Under the pieces are notes generated by a model. It saw nothing but the letters and a program-made list of their open reading frames with translations. It searched no databases and was not told the origin of the DNA. From Phreatobacter sp. (GTDB taxonomy: Bacteria; Pseudomonadota; Alphaproteobacteria; Rhizobiales; Phreatobacteraceae), in contig NZ_JALHMP010000026.1 in assembly GCF_022843985.1 (NCBI RefSeq), forward strand, positions 1 through 64,000: a DNA stretch of 64,000 nt. Reading direction: 5' to 3'. Shown piece after piece: positions 29,242 through 37,932 of the stretch (position 1 is its first letter; every line of letters starts with the position of its first letter). The translations under genes and the position numbers were made by a program.

Positions 29242-29244
29242 TGA

Positions 29245-29931
29245 TCAGGCCGACGGACCCGCGGCCGGGAGAGTGCCCAGCGCCAGAATGCCATCGAGAT
29301 CCCTGCCAAGCTCGGCGATCAGCGCCTCGAGCTTGGGGCGGCGGCGCTGCTTCAGCCGCTCGGCATGGAGGATGGCGCGCAGCTCCATGAAGGCGCGATC
29401 GAGATCGTCATTGACCAGGATATAGTCGAAGTCGGCCCAGGCCTGGATCTCGGTGCGGGCCGTCTTCAAGCGCTTGAGGATGGCGGCATCATCGTCGCTC
29501 GCCCGCCGCTTCAGGCGCGAGACCTGCTCGGCCACGGAGGGCGGCAGCAGGAAAACCGTAGCCATGTCCTCGCGCACCATGGCGGCGAGCTGCCGCACGC
29601 CCGCGACGTCGATGTCGAAGAGGACATCCTTGCCGGCGGAGAGCGCCTCCTCCACCGCCCGGCGCGGCGTGCCGTAGAAGTTCCCGTGGACCTCAGCCCA
29701 TTCCAGCAGCTCGCCGGCATCGCGCATCTGGATGAAGCGCTCGGGCGAGAGGAAAAAATAATGGACCGTGTCGATCTCATCGGCCCGCTTCGGCCGGGTG
29801 GTGACCGATACCGACAGCGCGATCTCGTTCTCGACCTGCAGGAGCTGGCGCGTCAGGGTCGACTTTCCTGCCCCCGACGGCGAGGTGAGGATGAGCATGA
29901 GGCCGCGGCGGGCCGTGACGGGATCGGCCAT
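29245..29931 (-). CDS. gmk: Guanylate kinase
   Basis: It phosphorylates GMP to GDP. The 228-residue protein carries the P-loop SPSGAGKST near residue 19, the GMP-binding region SVTTRPKRADEIDTVHYFF, and the lid-region EWAEVHGNFYGTP. It follows yicC by 2 bp on the same strand, a pairing conserved across proteobacteria. Confidence 0.97.
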   Translation of the reverse strand: MADPVTARRGLMLILTSPSGAGKSTLTRQLLQVENEIALSVSVTTRPKRADEIDTVHYFFLSPERFIQMRDAGELLEWAEVHGNFYGTPRRAVEEALSAGKDVLFDIDVAGVRQLAAMVREDMATVFLLPPSVAEQVSRLKRRASDDDAAILKRLKTARTEIQAWADFDYILVNDDLDRAFMELRAILHAERLKQRRRPKLEALIAELGRDLDGILALGTLPAAGPSA

Positions 29932-29933
29932 GC

Positions 29934-30821
29934 CTACTCCAGATTCTGGACCTGTTCGCGGAACTGCTCGACCACCGCCTTGAGCGCGAGGCCGGTGGCA
30001 GTGAGGGATACGTCATTGGCCTTGGAGCAGAGCGTGTTCGTCTCGCGGTTGAATTCCTGGGCGAGGAAATCGAGCTTGCGGCCGACGGCGCCGCCCTCCC
30101 CGATCAGCTTGCGCGCAGCGGCGACATGGGCGTCGAGACGGTCGAGCTCCTCGCGGATATCGGCCTTGGAGGCAACCATCAGCGCCTCCTGGTGCAGGCG
30201 GTCGGGATCGAAGTTGCGGCCCGGCTCCAGGAGTGCGGCGATCTGCTCGGCGATCTTTGCCCGGATCGCTTCGGGGCGCCGGCAGGGATTGTCCTCGGCC
30301 TCGCGCTTGAGGGTGGCGATCTCGTCGAGGCGGTCGGTGAGCACCGCGCCGAGGGCCGTGCCCTCGCTGCGGCGCATGTCGAGGAGGCGGGCGAGCGCGA
30401 TCTCGAGGCCGGCAAGGACTTCGGCGGCGAGACGGGCCTTCTCCTCCTCGCTCTCCTCGGCCTCGACCACGTCGATGACACCCCGGATGGCGAGAAGACC
30501 GTCAATGGCGGGGGCGCGGGCATCGATCCGCTCGGCGACAAGTCGGGCGGCCTCGGCCACCTGCGCCAGCACGGCCTCGTTGATGCGGACCTCGGTCGTC
30601 GCGGTCTCGCGCTTGACCGTGAGGGAACAGAAGAGCGAGCCGCGGACGACGGCGGCAGAGACCTTCTGGCGGATGGCGGGCTCGGCGGCATCGAGGCTCG
30701 GCGGCAGCCGCAGCTTGACGTCGAGGCCCTTGGAATTGACGGATTTGATTTCCCAGGCCCAGAGGGCACTGCCCGCCACGCCTTCGGCACGGGAAAATCC
30801 CGTCATGCTGGACAGGGCCAT
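29934..30821 (-). CDS. YicC family endoribonuclease
   Basis: YicC proteins are endoribonucleases linked to small-RNA turnover in Escherichia coli. The 295-residue protein begins MALSSMTGFSRAEG, continues with WEIKSVNSKGLDVKLRLP, and ends with the DUF1732 region (LDFLAQEFNRETNTLCSKA). All are hallmark stretches. Its place upstream of gmk and downstream of mltG is conserved in Alphaproteobacteria. Confidence 0.93.
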   Translation of the reverse strand: MALSSMTGFSRAEGVAGSALWAWEIKSVNSKGLDVKLRLPPSLDAAEPAIRQKVSAAVVRGSLFCSLTVKRETATTEVRINEAVLAQVAEAARLVAERIDARAPAIDGLLAIRGVIDVVEAEESEEEKARLAAEVLAGLEIALARLLDMRRSEGTALGAVLTDRLDEIATLKREAEDNPCRRPEAIRAKIAEQIAALLEPGRNFDPDRLHQEALMVASKADIREELDRLDAHVAAARKLIGEGGAVGRKLDFLAQEFNRETNTLCSKANDVSLTATGLALKAVVEQFREQVQNLE

Positions 30822-30901
30822 GGCTTCCTCTGCGGCGGACTGACCTGCAGGGCGTTAAGTCGGAGCCACGGCGAGGTCAAGCGCCGTGGCCGCGGGCGGG
30901 G

Positions 30902-32086
30902 TCAGCGGGTCGCGCGCGCCGGCGTTCCGGCGGGGGCTGCCGGCGTATCCGCCGTGGCGGCAGGCGTGCCCGCGGCTTCGGCGCGCTCCCGCTCGATCCG
31001 CCGCCAGTTGGCGACGTTGCGGTTGTGCTGTTCGAGCGTCTCGGCAAAGGCGTGGCCACCGGTGCCGTCGGCAACGAAGAAGATGTCGCGGTGCCGCTGG
31101 GGATTGGCCACCGCTTCCATGGCAGCGCGGCCGGGATTGGCAATGGGCGTCGGCGGCAGGCCGTCGATCTGGTAGGTGTTGTAGGGCGTCAGACGCTGGA
31201 TTTCCGACTGCAGGATCGGCCGGCCAAGCGAGCCGCGGCCGCCGACGATACCATAGATGATGGTGGGATCGGACTGCAGGCGCATGCGGCGGTTGAGGCG
31301 GTTGACGAAAACGCCGGCGACACGCGGGCGCTCCTCCGCCTTGGCGGTCTCCTTCTCGACGATGGAGGCGAGGATCACCAGTTCCTCCGGTGTGCGCAGC
31401 GGCAGATCGGCGCTGCGGCGCGCCCAGATCTGCTGCAGGAGACGCGCCTGGAACTGCGTCATCTGGTCGACCATCTGCTGACGGGTCGTGCCGCGGGTGA
31501 AGCGGTAGGTGTCGGGCAGGAGGGAGCCTTCGCGCGGGATGCGGGCGATGTCGCCGGTCAGGACGTCGTTGTCGCGCAGGCGGCCGACGATCTGCTCCGA
31601 GGTCAGCCCCTCGGGGATGGTGACGCGGTATTCGATGGGCTTGCCGTCGAGGACGATGGCCAGCGCCTCGGCAGTGGAGGCGCCGCGGGGGAACATGTAC
31701 TCGCCCCATTTCAGGTCGCCGCGCACACCGTAGAGCTGGACGGCGGCGGAGAAGAGCAGCGCGCTGTCGATGACGCCGTTGCGCTCGAGCGTCTGGGCGA
31801 TCGCTTCGGCCGTCGAGCCGCGCTCGATGAAGACGGCGCGGTCCTGCTGCAGCGGTCCCCTGGCGACGAAAGCCTGGCGCGCATAGAGGAAAGCGGCCAT
31901 GCCGCCGACCAGGCCGACCAGCAGGATGGTGATGATCAGATTGCCGATGACGACCCACTGGTTGCGGGCATGGCGCGAGGCCGGGGGCGGCGGCGGGGCC
32001 GATTCGGGCTCAAGGGCCGCCCGCGGCGACTTGATGGCCGGGCGGGACCCGTTCTGAAGCGGGTTGGGTCCGGGATGATCGCTCAT
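30902..32086 (-). CDS. mltG: Endolytic murein transglycosylase MltG
   Basis: MltG cuts nascent glycan strands and sets their length. The 394-residue protein has a Pro-rich cytoplasmic start, one membrane anchor (about 46-68, VVIGNLIITILLVGLVGGM), a LysM-like part and the YceG catalytic domain. Catalytic-site sequence ILASIVEKETAKAEERP includes the family's glutamate, and YNTYQIDGLPPTPIANPGR is the conserved end motif. The extra C-terminal Ala/Thr/Pro tail (last ~30 residues) is low-complexity. It lies 75 bp downstream of fabF. Confidence 0.94.
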   Translation of the reverse strand: MSDHPGPNPLQNGSRPAIKSPRAALEPESAPPPPPASRHARNQWVVIGNLIITILLVGLVGGMAAFLYARQAFVARGPLQQDRAVFIERGSTAEAIAQTLERNGVIDSALLFSAAVQLYGVRGDLKWGEYMFPRGASTAEALAIVLDGKPIEYRVTIPEGLTSEQIVGRLRDNDVLTGDIARIPREGSLLPDTYRFTRGTTRQQMVDQMTQFQARLLQQIWARRSADLPLRTPEELVILASIVEKETAKAEERPRVAGVFVNRLNRRMRLQSDPTIIYGIVGGRGSLGRPILQSEIQRLTPYNTYQIDGLPPTPIANPGRAAMEAVANPQRHRDIFFVADGTGGHAFAETLEQHNRNVANWRRIERERAEAAGTPAATADTPAAPAGTPARATR

Positions 32087-32161
32087 GGGGCCGCGCTCTG
32101 ATCAGGTGCTCGCATCACCGGGAGTGATGCGCAGGGAATGTGGCGAAAGGCGGGTCCCGCC

Positions 32162-33421
32162 TCAGGCAGCAGCCCGGAAGATGACCGAGGCGTTGGTCCC
32201 GCCGAACCCGAAGGAGTTGGACAGGACGGTCTCGATGGCCCGCTGGCGCGCCACGTGCGGCACCAGGTCGATGGCCGTTTCGACGGAGGGATTGTCGAGA
32301 TTGAGGGTCGGCGGCGCGATCTGGTCGCGGATGGCGAGAATGGAGAAGATCGCCTCCACCGCTCCGGCAGCACCGAGGAGATGGCCGATGGAGGATTTGG
32401 TCGACGACATCGATATCTTCGAGGCGGCATTGCCGACCAGGCGCTCGACGGCGCCGAGTTCGATGCCGTCAGCCATGGTCGAGGTGCCGTGGGCATTGAT
32501 GTAGTCGATGTCGGAAGCGCTGATGCCGGCCCGCTTGAGGGCGGCCTGCATGCAGCGGAAGGCGCCATCGCCGTCCTCGGCCGGGGCGGTGATGTGATGG
32601 GCATCGCCCGACAGACCGTAGCCGATCACCTCGGCATAGATCTTCGCACCGCGCGCCTTGGCGTGCTCGTATTCCTCGAGCACGACCATGCCGGCGCCCT
32701 CGCCCATGACGAAGCCGTCACGGTCGCGGTCATAGGGGCGGGAGGCGCGGGTCGGCTCCTCGTTGAAGGTGGTGCAGAGCGCCCGGCAGGCGGCGAAGCC
32801 GGCCAGCGACAGGCGGCTGATCGGCGATTCGGTCCCGCCGGCCACCATCACGTCGGCATCGCCGAAGGCGACGAGGCGGGCGGCATCGCCGATGGCATGG
32901 GCGCCGGTCGAGCAGGCGGTGACCACCGCGTGGTTCGGGCCCTTGAGGCCATGGGCGATGGAAACGTAACCGCCAGCGAGATTGATGAGGCGACCGGGAA
33001 TGAAGAAGGGCGAGATGCGGCGCGGGCCCTTCTCGCGCAGGATCAGGGCCGCCTCGGCGATGCCGTCGATGCCGCCGATGCCGGAGCCGATGAGCACGCC
33101 CGAGGCGTTCTGCTCCTCGGCCGTCCGCGGTTGCCAGCCGGCATCGTCGAGCGCCTGCTTGGCCGCACACATGGCGAAGATGATGAATTCGTCGACCTTG
33201 CGCTGTTCCTTCGGCTCCATCCAGTCGTCCGGATTGAAGGCGGCCGGCGCGTCGCCGCGCGGAATCTGGCAGGCGATCTTGGCGGCGATGTCGGAGACGT
33301 CGAAATGCGTGACCTTCGAGGCCCCGCTCTCGCCCTTGATGAGCCGAGACCAGGTTTCCTCGACGCCGCAGCCGAGCGGTGTCAGGAGGCCCATTCCGGT
33401 CACAACAACGCGACGCATCAT
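32162..33421 (-). CDS. fabF: Beta-ketoacyl-ACP synthase II
   Basis: It extends acyl-ACP with malonyl-ACP by Claisen condensation. The catalytic triad is visible: TACSTGAHAIGDA (Cys), NAHGTSTMADG (His) and SSIGHLLGAAG (His). About 419 residues is the usual length. The start is set at MMRRVVVTGMG with GGGTGAGA just upstream; the frame runs a few codons farther but without support. It follows acpP, the classic acpP-fabF order, and probably shares its transcript. Confidence 0.95.
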   Translation of the reverse strand: MMRRVVVTGMGLLTPLGCGVEETWSRLIKGESGASKVTHFDVSDIAAKIACQIPRGDAPAAFNPDDWMEPKEQRKVDEFIIFAMCAAKQALDDAGWQPRTAEEQNASGVLIGSGIGGIDGIAEAALILREKGPRRISPFFIPGRLINLAGGYVSIAHGLKGPNHAVVTACSTGAHAIGDAARLVAFGDADVMVAGGTESPISRLSLAGFAACRALCTTFNEEPTRASRPYDRDRDGFVMGEGAGMVVLEEYEHAKARGAKIYAEVIGYGLSGDAHHITAPAEDGDGAFRCMQAALKRAGISASDIDYINAHGTSTMADGIELGAVERLVGNAASKISMSSTKSSIGHLLGAAGAVEAIFSILAIRDQIAPPTLNLDNPSVETAIDLVPHVARQRAIETVLSNSFGFGGTNASVIFRAAA

Positions 33422-33517
33422 CGTCTCACCCATTTCCCGCCCGGTGAACGAAAAGCCGGAGACGCTGCGCGCTCCCCGGCTCTTCGGTCGTCAAAGTCGC
33501 AGTTGACGGTGCTGAAA

Positions 33518-33757
33518 TCAGGCGCTGGCGGCCTTGTCGAGGAATTTCACGGCGTCGCCGACCGTCAGGATCGTCTCGGCTGCGTCATCCGGGATTTCCA
33601 CGCCGAACTCTTCTTCGAACGCCATCACGAGTTCGACGGTATCGAGGCTATCGGCCCCGAGGTCGTCGATGAAGCTCGCGGTCGGAACGACCTTCTCGGC
33701 ATCGACGCCGAGCTGTTCCACGACGATCTTCTTCACGCGTTCAGCGGTATCGCTCAT
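33518..33757 (-). CDS. acpP: Acyl carrier protein
   Basis: The 79-residue acidic carrier for fatty-acid intermediates. Ser37 in [18 protein letters not shown] is the phosphopantetheine attachment site. The gene lies between fabG and fabF in the conserved order fabD-fabG-acpP-fabF, with ~200 bp upstream that probably hold its own strong promoter, as is usual for acpP. Confidence 0.98.
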   Translation of the reverse strand: MSDTAERVKKIVVEQLGVDAEKVVPTASFIDDLGADSLDTVELVMAFEEEFGVEIPDDAAETILTVGDAVKFLDKAASA

Positions 33758-33955
33758 TAGATTATCCTCGTTCCATCCGACGATGAGGCACCGCTCTCGT
33801 ACGGATGCGGTGTGCGGCTTTCAAGTCTTGCAGGCGGCGCGCCGCGTCGCCATGAATTCCGGATCGATTGGGAAGCCCCCTGCCCGAACCTCAAGGCTCT
33901 CTATCACAGGCCTTCCGGTTTTGCCAGCATGCGTCCCGATCGCCAAAATCCCCAG

Positions 33956-34693
33956 TTAGATCATGGCCATACCGCCATTCACGTGGAGTGTCTGCCCGGT
34001 GACATAGGCGGCTTCCTCCGATGCGAGGTAGACGGCGGCGGCGGCGATTTCGCTCGCCTGGCCGAGACGGCCGGCCGGGACGCGCGTCAGGATCGTTTCC
34101 TTCTGCTTGTCGTTCAGCACGTCGGTCATGGCGGTCGCGATGAAGCCCGGGGCGAGGCAGTTGACGGTGACATTGCGGCTGGCGATCTCGGCAGCAAGCG
34201 ACTTCGACATGCCGATGAGGCCGGCCTTGGCTGCCGCGTAATTGCCCTGGCCGGGATTGCCGGTGACGCCGACCACCGAGGTGATCTGGATGATGCGGCC
34301 CCAGCGCTTGCGCATCATCAGCTTGGCAGCGGCGCGGCTGAGGCGGAAATTGGCAGTGAGATTGACGGCGAGCACCTGGTCCCACTCCTCGTCCTTCATC
34401 CGGATGAAGAGATTGTCGCGGGTGATGCCGGCATTGTTGACGAGGATGTCGAGGCCGCCCATCGCCGCCTCGGCGGCGGGGACCAGGGCATCGACCTCGT
34501 CCAGGGCGGAGAGGTTGGTGGGGATGACATGGGCACGGCTGCCGAGCGCGGCGGCGAGTTCCTCGAGCTTCTCGCGGCGCGTGCCCGAGAGCGCGACGGT
34601 CGCACCCTGGCGGTGCAGGGCCTGCGCGATGGCCCCGCCGATTCCGCCCGTCGCGCCGGTGACGAGGGCGGTCTTCCCGGTCAAGTCGAACAT
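33956..34693 (-). CDS. fabG: 3-oxoacyl-ACP reductase FabG
   Basis: It reduces 3-ketoacyl-ACP with NADPH in each round of fatty-acid elongation. The 245-residue SDR shows TGATGGIGGAIA (cofactor site), NNAGITRDNLFIRM (substrate loop typical of FabG), and the catalytic Ser and YAAAK within SVVGVTGNPGQGNYAAAKAG. The start ATG at 34693 lies 23 bp from the fabD stop, so the two genes are co-transcribed. Confidence 0.97.
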   Translation of the reverse strand: MFDLTGKTALVTGATGGIGGAIAQALHRQGATVALSGTRREKLEELAAALGSRAHVIPTNLSALDEVDALVPAAEAAMGGLDILVNNAGITRDNLFIRMKDEEWDQVLAVNLTANFRLSRAAAKLMMRKRWGRIIQITSVVGVTGNPGQGNYAAAKAGLIGMSKSLAAEIASRNVTVNCLAPGFIATAMTDVLNDKQKETILTRVPAGRLGQASEIAAAAVYLASEEAAYVTGQTLHVNGGMAMI

Positions 34694-34716
34694 GGTCTCG
34701 AACTCCCTGTTGCCGT

Positions 34717-35661
34717 TCAGCCGCGCGCGGCCTTGAAGGCGGCGATGTCGTCGGGCGAGCCCACGGCGATGCCGGAGGCGCCGTCGGCGATGCGCTTGAC
34801 GAGGCCGGTCAGCACCTTGCCGGAACCGATCTCGTAGAAGGTGGTGACGCCAGCTCCGGCCATGACGTTCACGCATTCGCGCCAGCGCACCGTGCCGGTG
34901 ACCTGTTCGACCAGGCGCCGGACAATCTCGGCGGGGTCGCTGATCGGCGCGGCGAGGACATTGGCGACGACCGGGACGACCGGCGCCTTCACCGCGACCT
35001 TCGCCAGGGCTTCCGCCATGGTATCGGCGGCGGGCTGCATCAGGGCACAGTGGAACGGCGCGGAGACGGGCAGCGGAATGGCGCGCTTGGCACCGCGGGC
35101 CTTGGCCAGTTCGCAGGCCCGGTCGACGGCGCTCTTGTGGCCGGAAATCACCACCTGGCCGCCGCCATTGTCGTTGGCCGCCTGGCAGATCTCGCCCGCG
35201 GCAGCGTCTGCTGCAATGGCGACAACGGCCTCGAAGTCGAGACCGAGAATCGCCGCCATGGCGCCGGTGCCGACCGGCGTCGCCGCCTGCATGGCATTGC
35301 CGCGGATGCGCAGAAGCCGCGCCGCATCGGCGATGGAGAAGGTGCCGGCGGCGGCGAGCGCCGAATATTCGCCGAGCGAATGGCCGGCGACGAAGGCCGC
35401 GTCGCGGGCGAGGTCGAGACCGGCTTCCGCCTCCAGCACGCGGATCGTCGCCAGCGACACGGCCATCAGCGCCGGCTGGGCGTTCTCGGTCAGGGTCAGC
35501 GTTTCGATCGGGCCGTCCCACATCACGGCGGACAGTTTCTGGCCGAGCGCCGCATCGACCTCGTCGAAGACCGCCCGGGCGACGGGAAAGGCGTCGGCCA
35601 GCGCCTTGCCCATGCCGACGCTCTGGCTGCCCTGACCGGGAAAGGTGAATGCGGCTGTCAT
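34717..35661 (-). CDS. fabD: Malonyl-CoA:ACP transacylase
   Basis: It loads malonyl groups onto ACP. The 314-residue protein starts at ATG 35661 (MTAAFTFPGQGSQSVGMG). It shows the nucleophile elbow GHSLGEYSALAAAG and PVSAPFHCALMQPA with the catalytic histidine. It heads the fabD-fabG-acpP-fabF cluster and is divergent from the zinc-chaperone gene. Confidence 0.96.
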   Translation of the reverse strand: MTAAFTFPGQGSQSVGMGKALADAFPVARAVFDEVDAALGQKLSAVMWDGPIETLTLTENAQPALMAVSLATIRVLEAEAGLDLARDAAFVAGHSLGEYSALAAAGTFSIADAARLLRIRGNAMQAATPVGTGAMAAILGLDFEAVVAIAADAAAGEICQAANDNGGGQVVISGHKSAVDRACELAKARGAKRAIPLPVSAPFHCALMQPAADTMAEALAKVAVKAPVVPVVANVLAAPISDPAEIVRRLVEQVTGTVRWRECVNVMAGAGVTTFYEIGSGKVLTGLVKRIADGASGIAVGSPDDIAAFKAARG

Positions 35662-35709
35662 GGACCGGACCTCGCGACGCCCCAGAAGAAGGTGCGCGGG
35701 ACTGGCATC

Positions 35710-35791
35710 GGGCCGGCGCCAAGTCAAGCGATGGACCACGTGATTTCACACTGGAAAGGTTTCAAACGCCTCTTGCGGGGCCGGCGCCAAG
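35710..35791. repeat. 14-bp direct repeat in fabD/COG0523 intergenic region
   Basis: GGGCCGGCGCCAAG occurs at 35710-35723 and 35778-35791, 68 bp apart, both within the divergent promoter region. Each copy contains the palindromes GCCGGC and GGCGCC. The function is unknown; a regulator site for fabD or a chance duplication are both possible. Confidence 0.6.
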
Positions 35792-35799
35792 CCCGATAT

Positions 35800-35812
35800 G
35801 TAATATTATAAC
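35800..35812. promoter_or_regulatory. Zur-type operator
   Basis: GTAATATTATAAC is a near-perfect inverted repeat in an otherwise GC-rich region. It differs from the proteobacterial Zur consensus core GTTATAWTATAAC mainly at the third base. It ends 13 bases before the ATG of the COG0523 gene and probably overlaps its -10 region. Zinc-dependent repression of that gene is therefore expected. Confidence 0.75.
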
Positions 35813-35825
35813 ACACGAGGGTCCC

Positions 35826-37049
35826 ATGAACGCCGATGCCCGCCTGCCCGTCACCGTCCTCTCCGGCTTTCTCGGGGCCGGCAAGACGACCCTGCTCAAC
35901 CACATCCTCAACAACCGCGAGGGCCGGCGGGTGGCGGTCATCGTCAACGACATGTCTGAAGTGAACATCGATGCCGACCTTGTCAGGGACGGTGGCGCCA
36001 ACCTGTCGCGGACGGACGAGAAGCTGGTCGAGATGACCAATGGCTGCATCTGCTGCACCCTGCGCGACGACCTGCTCACGGAGGTGCGGCGCCTCGCCGA
36101 GAGCGGCCGCTACGACTACCTGCTGATCGAGGGCACCGGAATCGCCGAGCCGCTGCCGATCGCGGCGACCTTCTCCTTCCGCGACGAAGAGGACCAGGCG
36201 CTGGAGGATGTCGCGCGGCTCGACACGATGGTGACGGTGGTCGACGCCATCAACCTCCTGAAGGATTTCGGCAGCCGCGACTACCTGAGGGATCGCGGCG
36301 AGACGGCCGGCGCGGAGGACGAGCGCACCCTCGCCGACCTTCTCACCGACCAGATCGAATTCGCCGACGTCATCATCGTCAACAAGATGGCAGACGTCAG
36401 CGCCACCCAGGCCGACCTGGTGCTCAAGGTGGTGCGCGGGCTCAACCCGGATGCCCGGGTCATCACCACAGACTTCGCGAAGGTCGCTCTCGACGAGGTC
36501 CTGGCCACGGGACGCTTCGACCCGGACAGGGCGGAGATGCACCCGCTCTGGGCCAAGGAGCTCTACGGCTTCAAGGACCATGTGCCGGAGACCGAGGAAT
36601 ATGGCATCTCCTCCTTCGTCTATCGCGCCGCCCGGCCCTTCGATCCCGTCGCCTTCGACGCCTTCCTCAAGGCGACCTGGCCGGGGCTCATCCGCGCCAA
36701 GGGCCATTTCTGGCTGGCGACGCGCCCGAACTGGTGCGGGGAATTGTCGATCGCCGGCGCGGTCTGCCGCACCTCGGCCATGGGGTTCTGGTGGATCGCG
36801 GTGCCGAAGGCGCGCTGGCCGCAGTCGGACGAATGGCGGGAGATGCTGAAGCGTCACTGGCACCCGGTCTATGGCGACCGCCGGCAGGAACTCGTCTTCA
36901 TCGGCACGGGCATGGACGAGGCGGCCATGCGCGCCGCGCTGGACGGCTGCCTTGTCGGGCGGGCCTCGGCGACGCGCTTCAATCCCGAGGATCATGCCCG
37001 CCTCGCCGACCCCTTCCCGGCCTGGCGCCGGGAGGCCGATGCGGCCTGA
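35826..37049 (+). CDS. COG0523 metallochaperone GTPase (ZigA/CobW family)
   Basis: This 407-residue G3E GTPase probably delivers zinc to target proteins when zinc is scarce. It starts at ATG 35826. The P-loop is GFLGAGKTTLL, the metal site is the family's CxCC (NGCICCTLRDDL), the Walker B-like motif is LIEGTGIAEPLP, and the base-recognition motif is NKMAD. A C-terminal CobW domain follows (PFDPVAFDAFL). The near-consensus Zur box just upstream supports membership of the zinc-starvation regulon. A cobalamin role is unlikely because no cob gene is near. Confidence 0.92.
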   Translation: MNADARLPVTVLSGFLGAGKTTLLNHILNNREGRRVAVIVNDMSEVNIDADLVRDGGANLSRTDEKLVEMTNGCICCTLRDDLLTEVRRLAESGRYDYLLIEGTGIAEPLPIAATFSFRDEEDQALEDVARLDTMVTVVDAINLLKDFGSRDYLRDRGETAGAEDERTLADLLTDQIEFADVIIVNKMADVSATQADLVLKVVRGLNPDARVITTDFAKVALDEVLATGRFDPDRAEMHPLWAKELYGFKDHVPETEEYGISSFVYRAARPFDPVAFDAFLKATWPGLIRAKGHFWLATRPNWCGELSIAGAVCRTSAMGFWWIAVPKARWPQSDEWREMLKRHWHPVYGDRRQELVFIGTGMDEAAMRAALDGCLVGRASATRFNPEDHARLADPFPAWRREADAA

Positions 37050-37064
37050 CCCTGACGGCCAGGC

Positions 37065-37343
37065 TCAGTGGCCGGCGCGTTCGGTGAGCGCGACGACGAG
37101 TTCCTCGCCCTCGAAGAACAGCGTCTCGGTGCCGGCCGCATCGGGCGCCTCGTCGGCGAGCAGCTCTGTCTCGCCGCGGGCCACCGCGGCCAGCAGGGCG
37201 CGCCCGAGGGCGTGCCGCGCCCGATCATCCTCGGCATAGACGCCGAGCTCCTCGCAGGTCCGGTCGAACTTGCGCTTGATCATTGTCAGATCGCGCGCGG
37301 TCAGGACGCAGCCGCGGCGGGTGGTGTGGTGGATGTCGGCCAT
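37065..37343 (-). CDS. Conserved hypothetical protein, 92 aa
   Basis: I recognise only the general type, a small acidic helical protein common in Hyphomicrobiales. The start chosen is ATG 37343 (MADIHHTTRRGCVLT). The stretch LTARDLTMIKRKFDRTCEELG is predicted helical, and RHALGRALLAAVARGETE follows. There are no membrane segments or catalytic motifs. It converges on the COG0523 gene with a gap of 15 bp. Confidence 0.65.
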   Translation of the reverse strand: MADIHHTTRRGCVLTARDLTMIKRKFDRTCEELGVYAEDDRARHALGRALLAAVARGETELLADEAPDAAGTETLFFEGEELVVALTERAGH

Positions 37344-37418
37344 GGAGTCGCTCCCGGAAGGGTCCGCCTCGCGAACTATTGCGGTTTCTTTCATTCCATC
37401 ACGGCAGGATCATGGCGG

Positions 37419-37628
37419 TCAGTCGGCGAGGCTGTAGCGCTTCTTCGGTTTCGGCGGCGCGCCGCGGGTGAGGTCGTCGGGCTCGCTGGGCTTGTCCGCG
37501 AAGGTTCCCGCGCCGATCTCGTCGCCTCCGGCCTTGTCGTCGCCGCGGTTGCCGGCCGCACCGCTGGGGGCAGAACCTGCAATGTCGCGCGAGGGGCGCC
37601 GGAGACCGGACTGGGGCTTGGCTGCCAT
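37419..37628 (-). CDS. Small hydrophilic hypothetical protein, 69 aa
   Basis: The function is unknown. It is accepted as a gene because GAGGAGG sits 6 bases upstream of its ATG (37628). The protein is rich in Gly, Pro, Asp and Lys, probably disordered, and ends KPKKRYSLAD. It is followed by the 92-residue unknown gene on the same strand. Confidence 0.55.
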   Translation of the reverse strand: MAAKPQSGLRRPSRDIAGSAPSGAAGNRGDDKAGGDEIGAGTFADKPSEPDDLTRGAPPKPKKRYSLAD

Positions 37629-37738
37629 TGTCGCCTCCTCATGGTCACCGGTGCGAGAACCCGCGAGCGGCGCATCGGGTTCCGTCGCCCGGCGCAGGAG
37701 GCCGCGGCGACCGGGGGTGCCGTCTGCAGGAACAGCCT

Positions 37739-37766
37739 TGAATCCCGGCGCGGTTCGCGTATAAGG
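37739..37766 (+). promoter_or_regulatory. Sigma-70-type promoter of the rpsF operon
   Basis: TTGAAT (37739-37744) and TATAAG (37761-37766) are separated by 16 bp. This is an unusually good housekeeping promoter for this GC-rich DNA. It predicts a start near 37773 and a leader of about 160 bases. The rest of the 304-bp gap back to 37628 shows no other feature. Confidence 0.7.
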
Positions 37767-37867
37767 CCGGCTTCGCTTCGGTCGGCCGGTGGCTGTACGG
37801 ACGGCAGGCTTGCCTGCAGGATGGGTTCATCCGGCGTCCGGTGTCTCCGCCTTCGAGAAAACTGTCG

Positions 37868-37930
37868 GGCCTGTCCAGGGCTCGGGGGGCTTCGCGCCGA
37901 ACAAAGCGTCACTCGAACCGGAGACAGGCC
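37868..37930 (+). ncRNA. Putative S6:S18-binding leader of rpsF
   Basis: GGCCTGTC (37868-37875) can pair with GACAGGCC (37923-37930), which ends two bases before the rpsF ATG. The helix would mask the ribosome entry region. A CCG trinucleotide (37918-37920) sits just inside the helix, as in the known bacterial S6:S18 leader, where a CCG bulge mimics the 16S rRNA site. Autogenous control by the S6:S18 complex is inferred. Confidence 0.5.
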
Positions 37931-37932
37931 GA

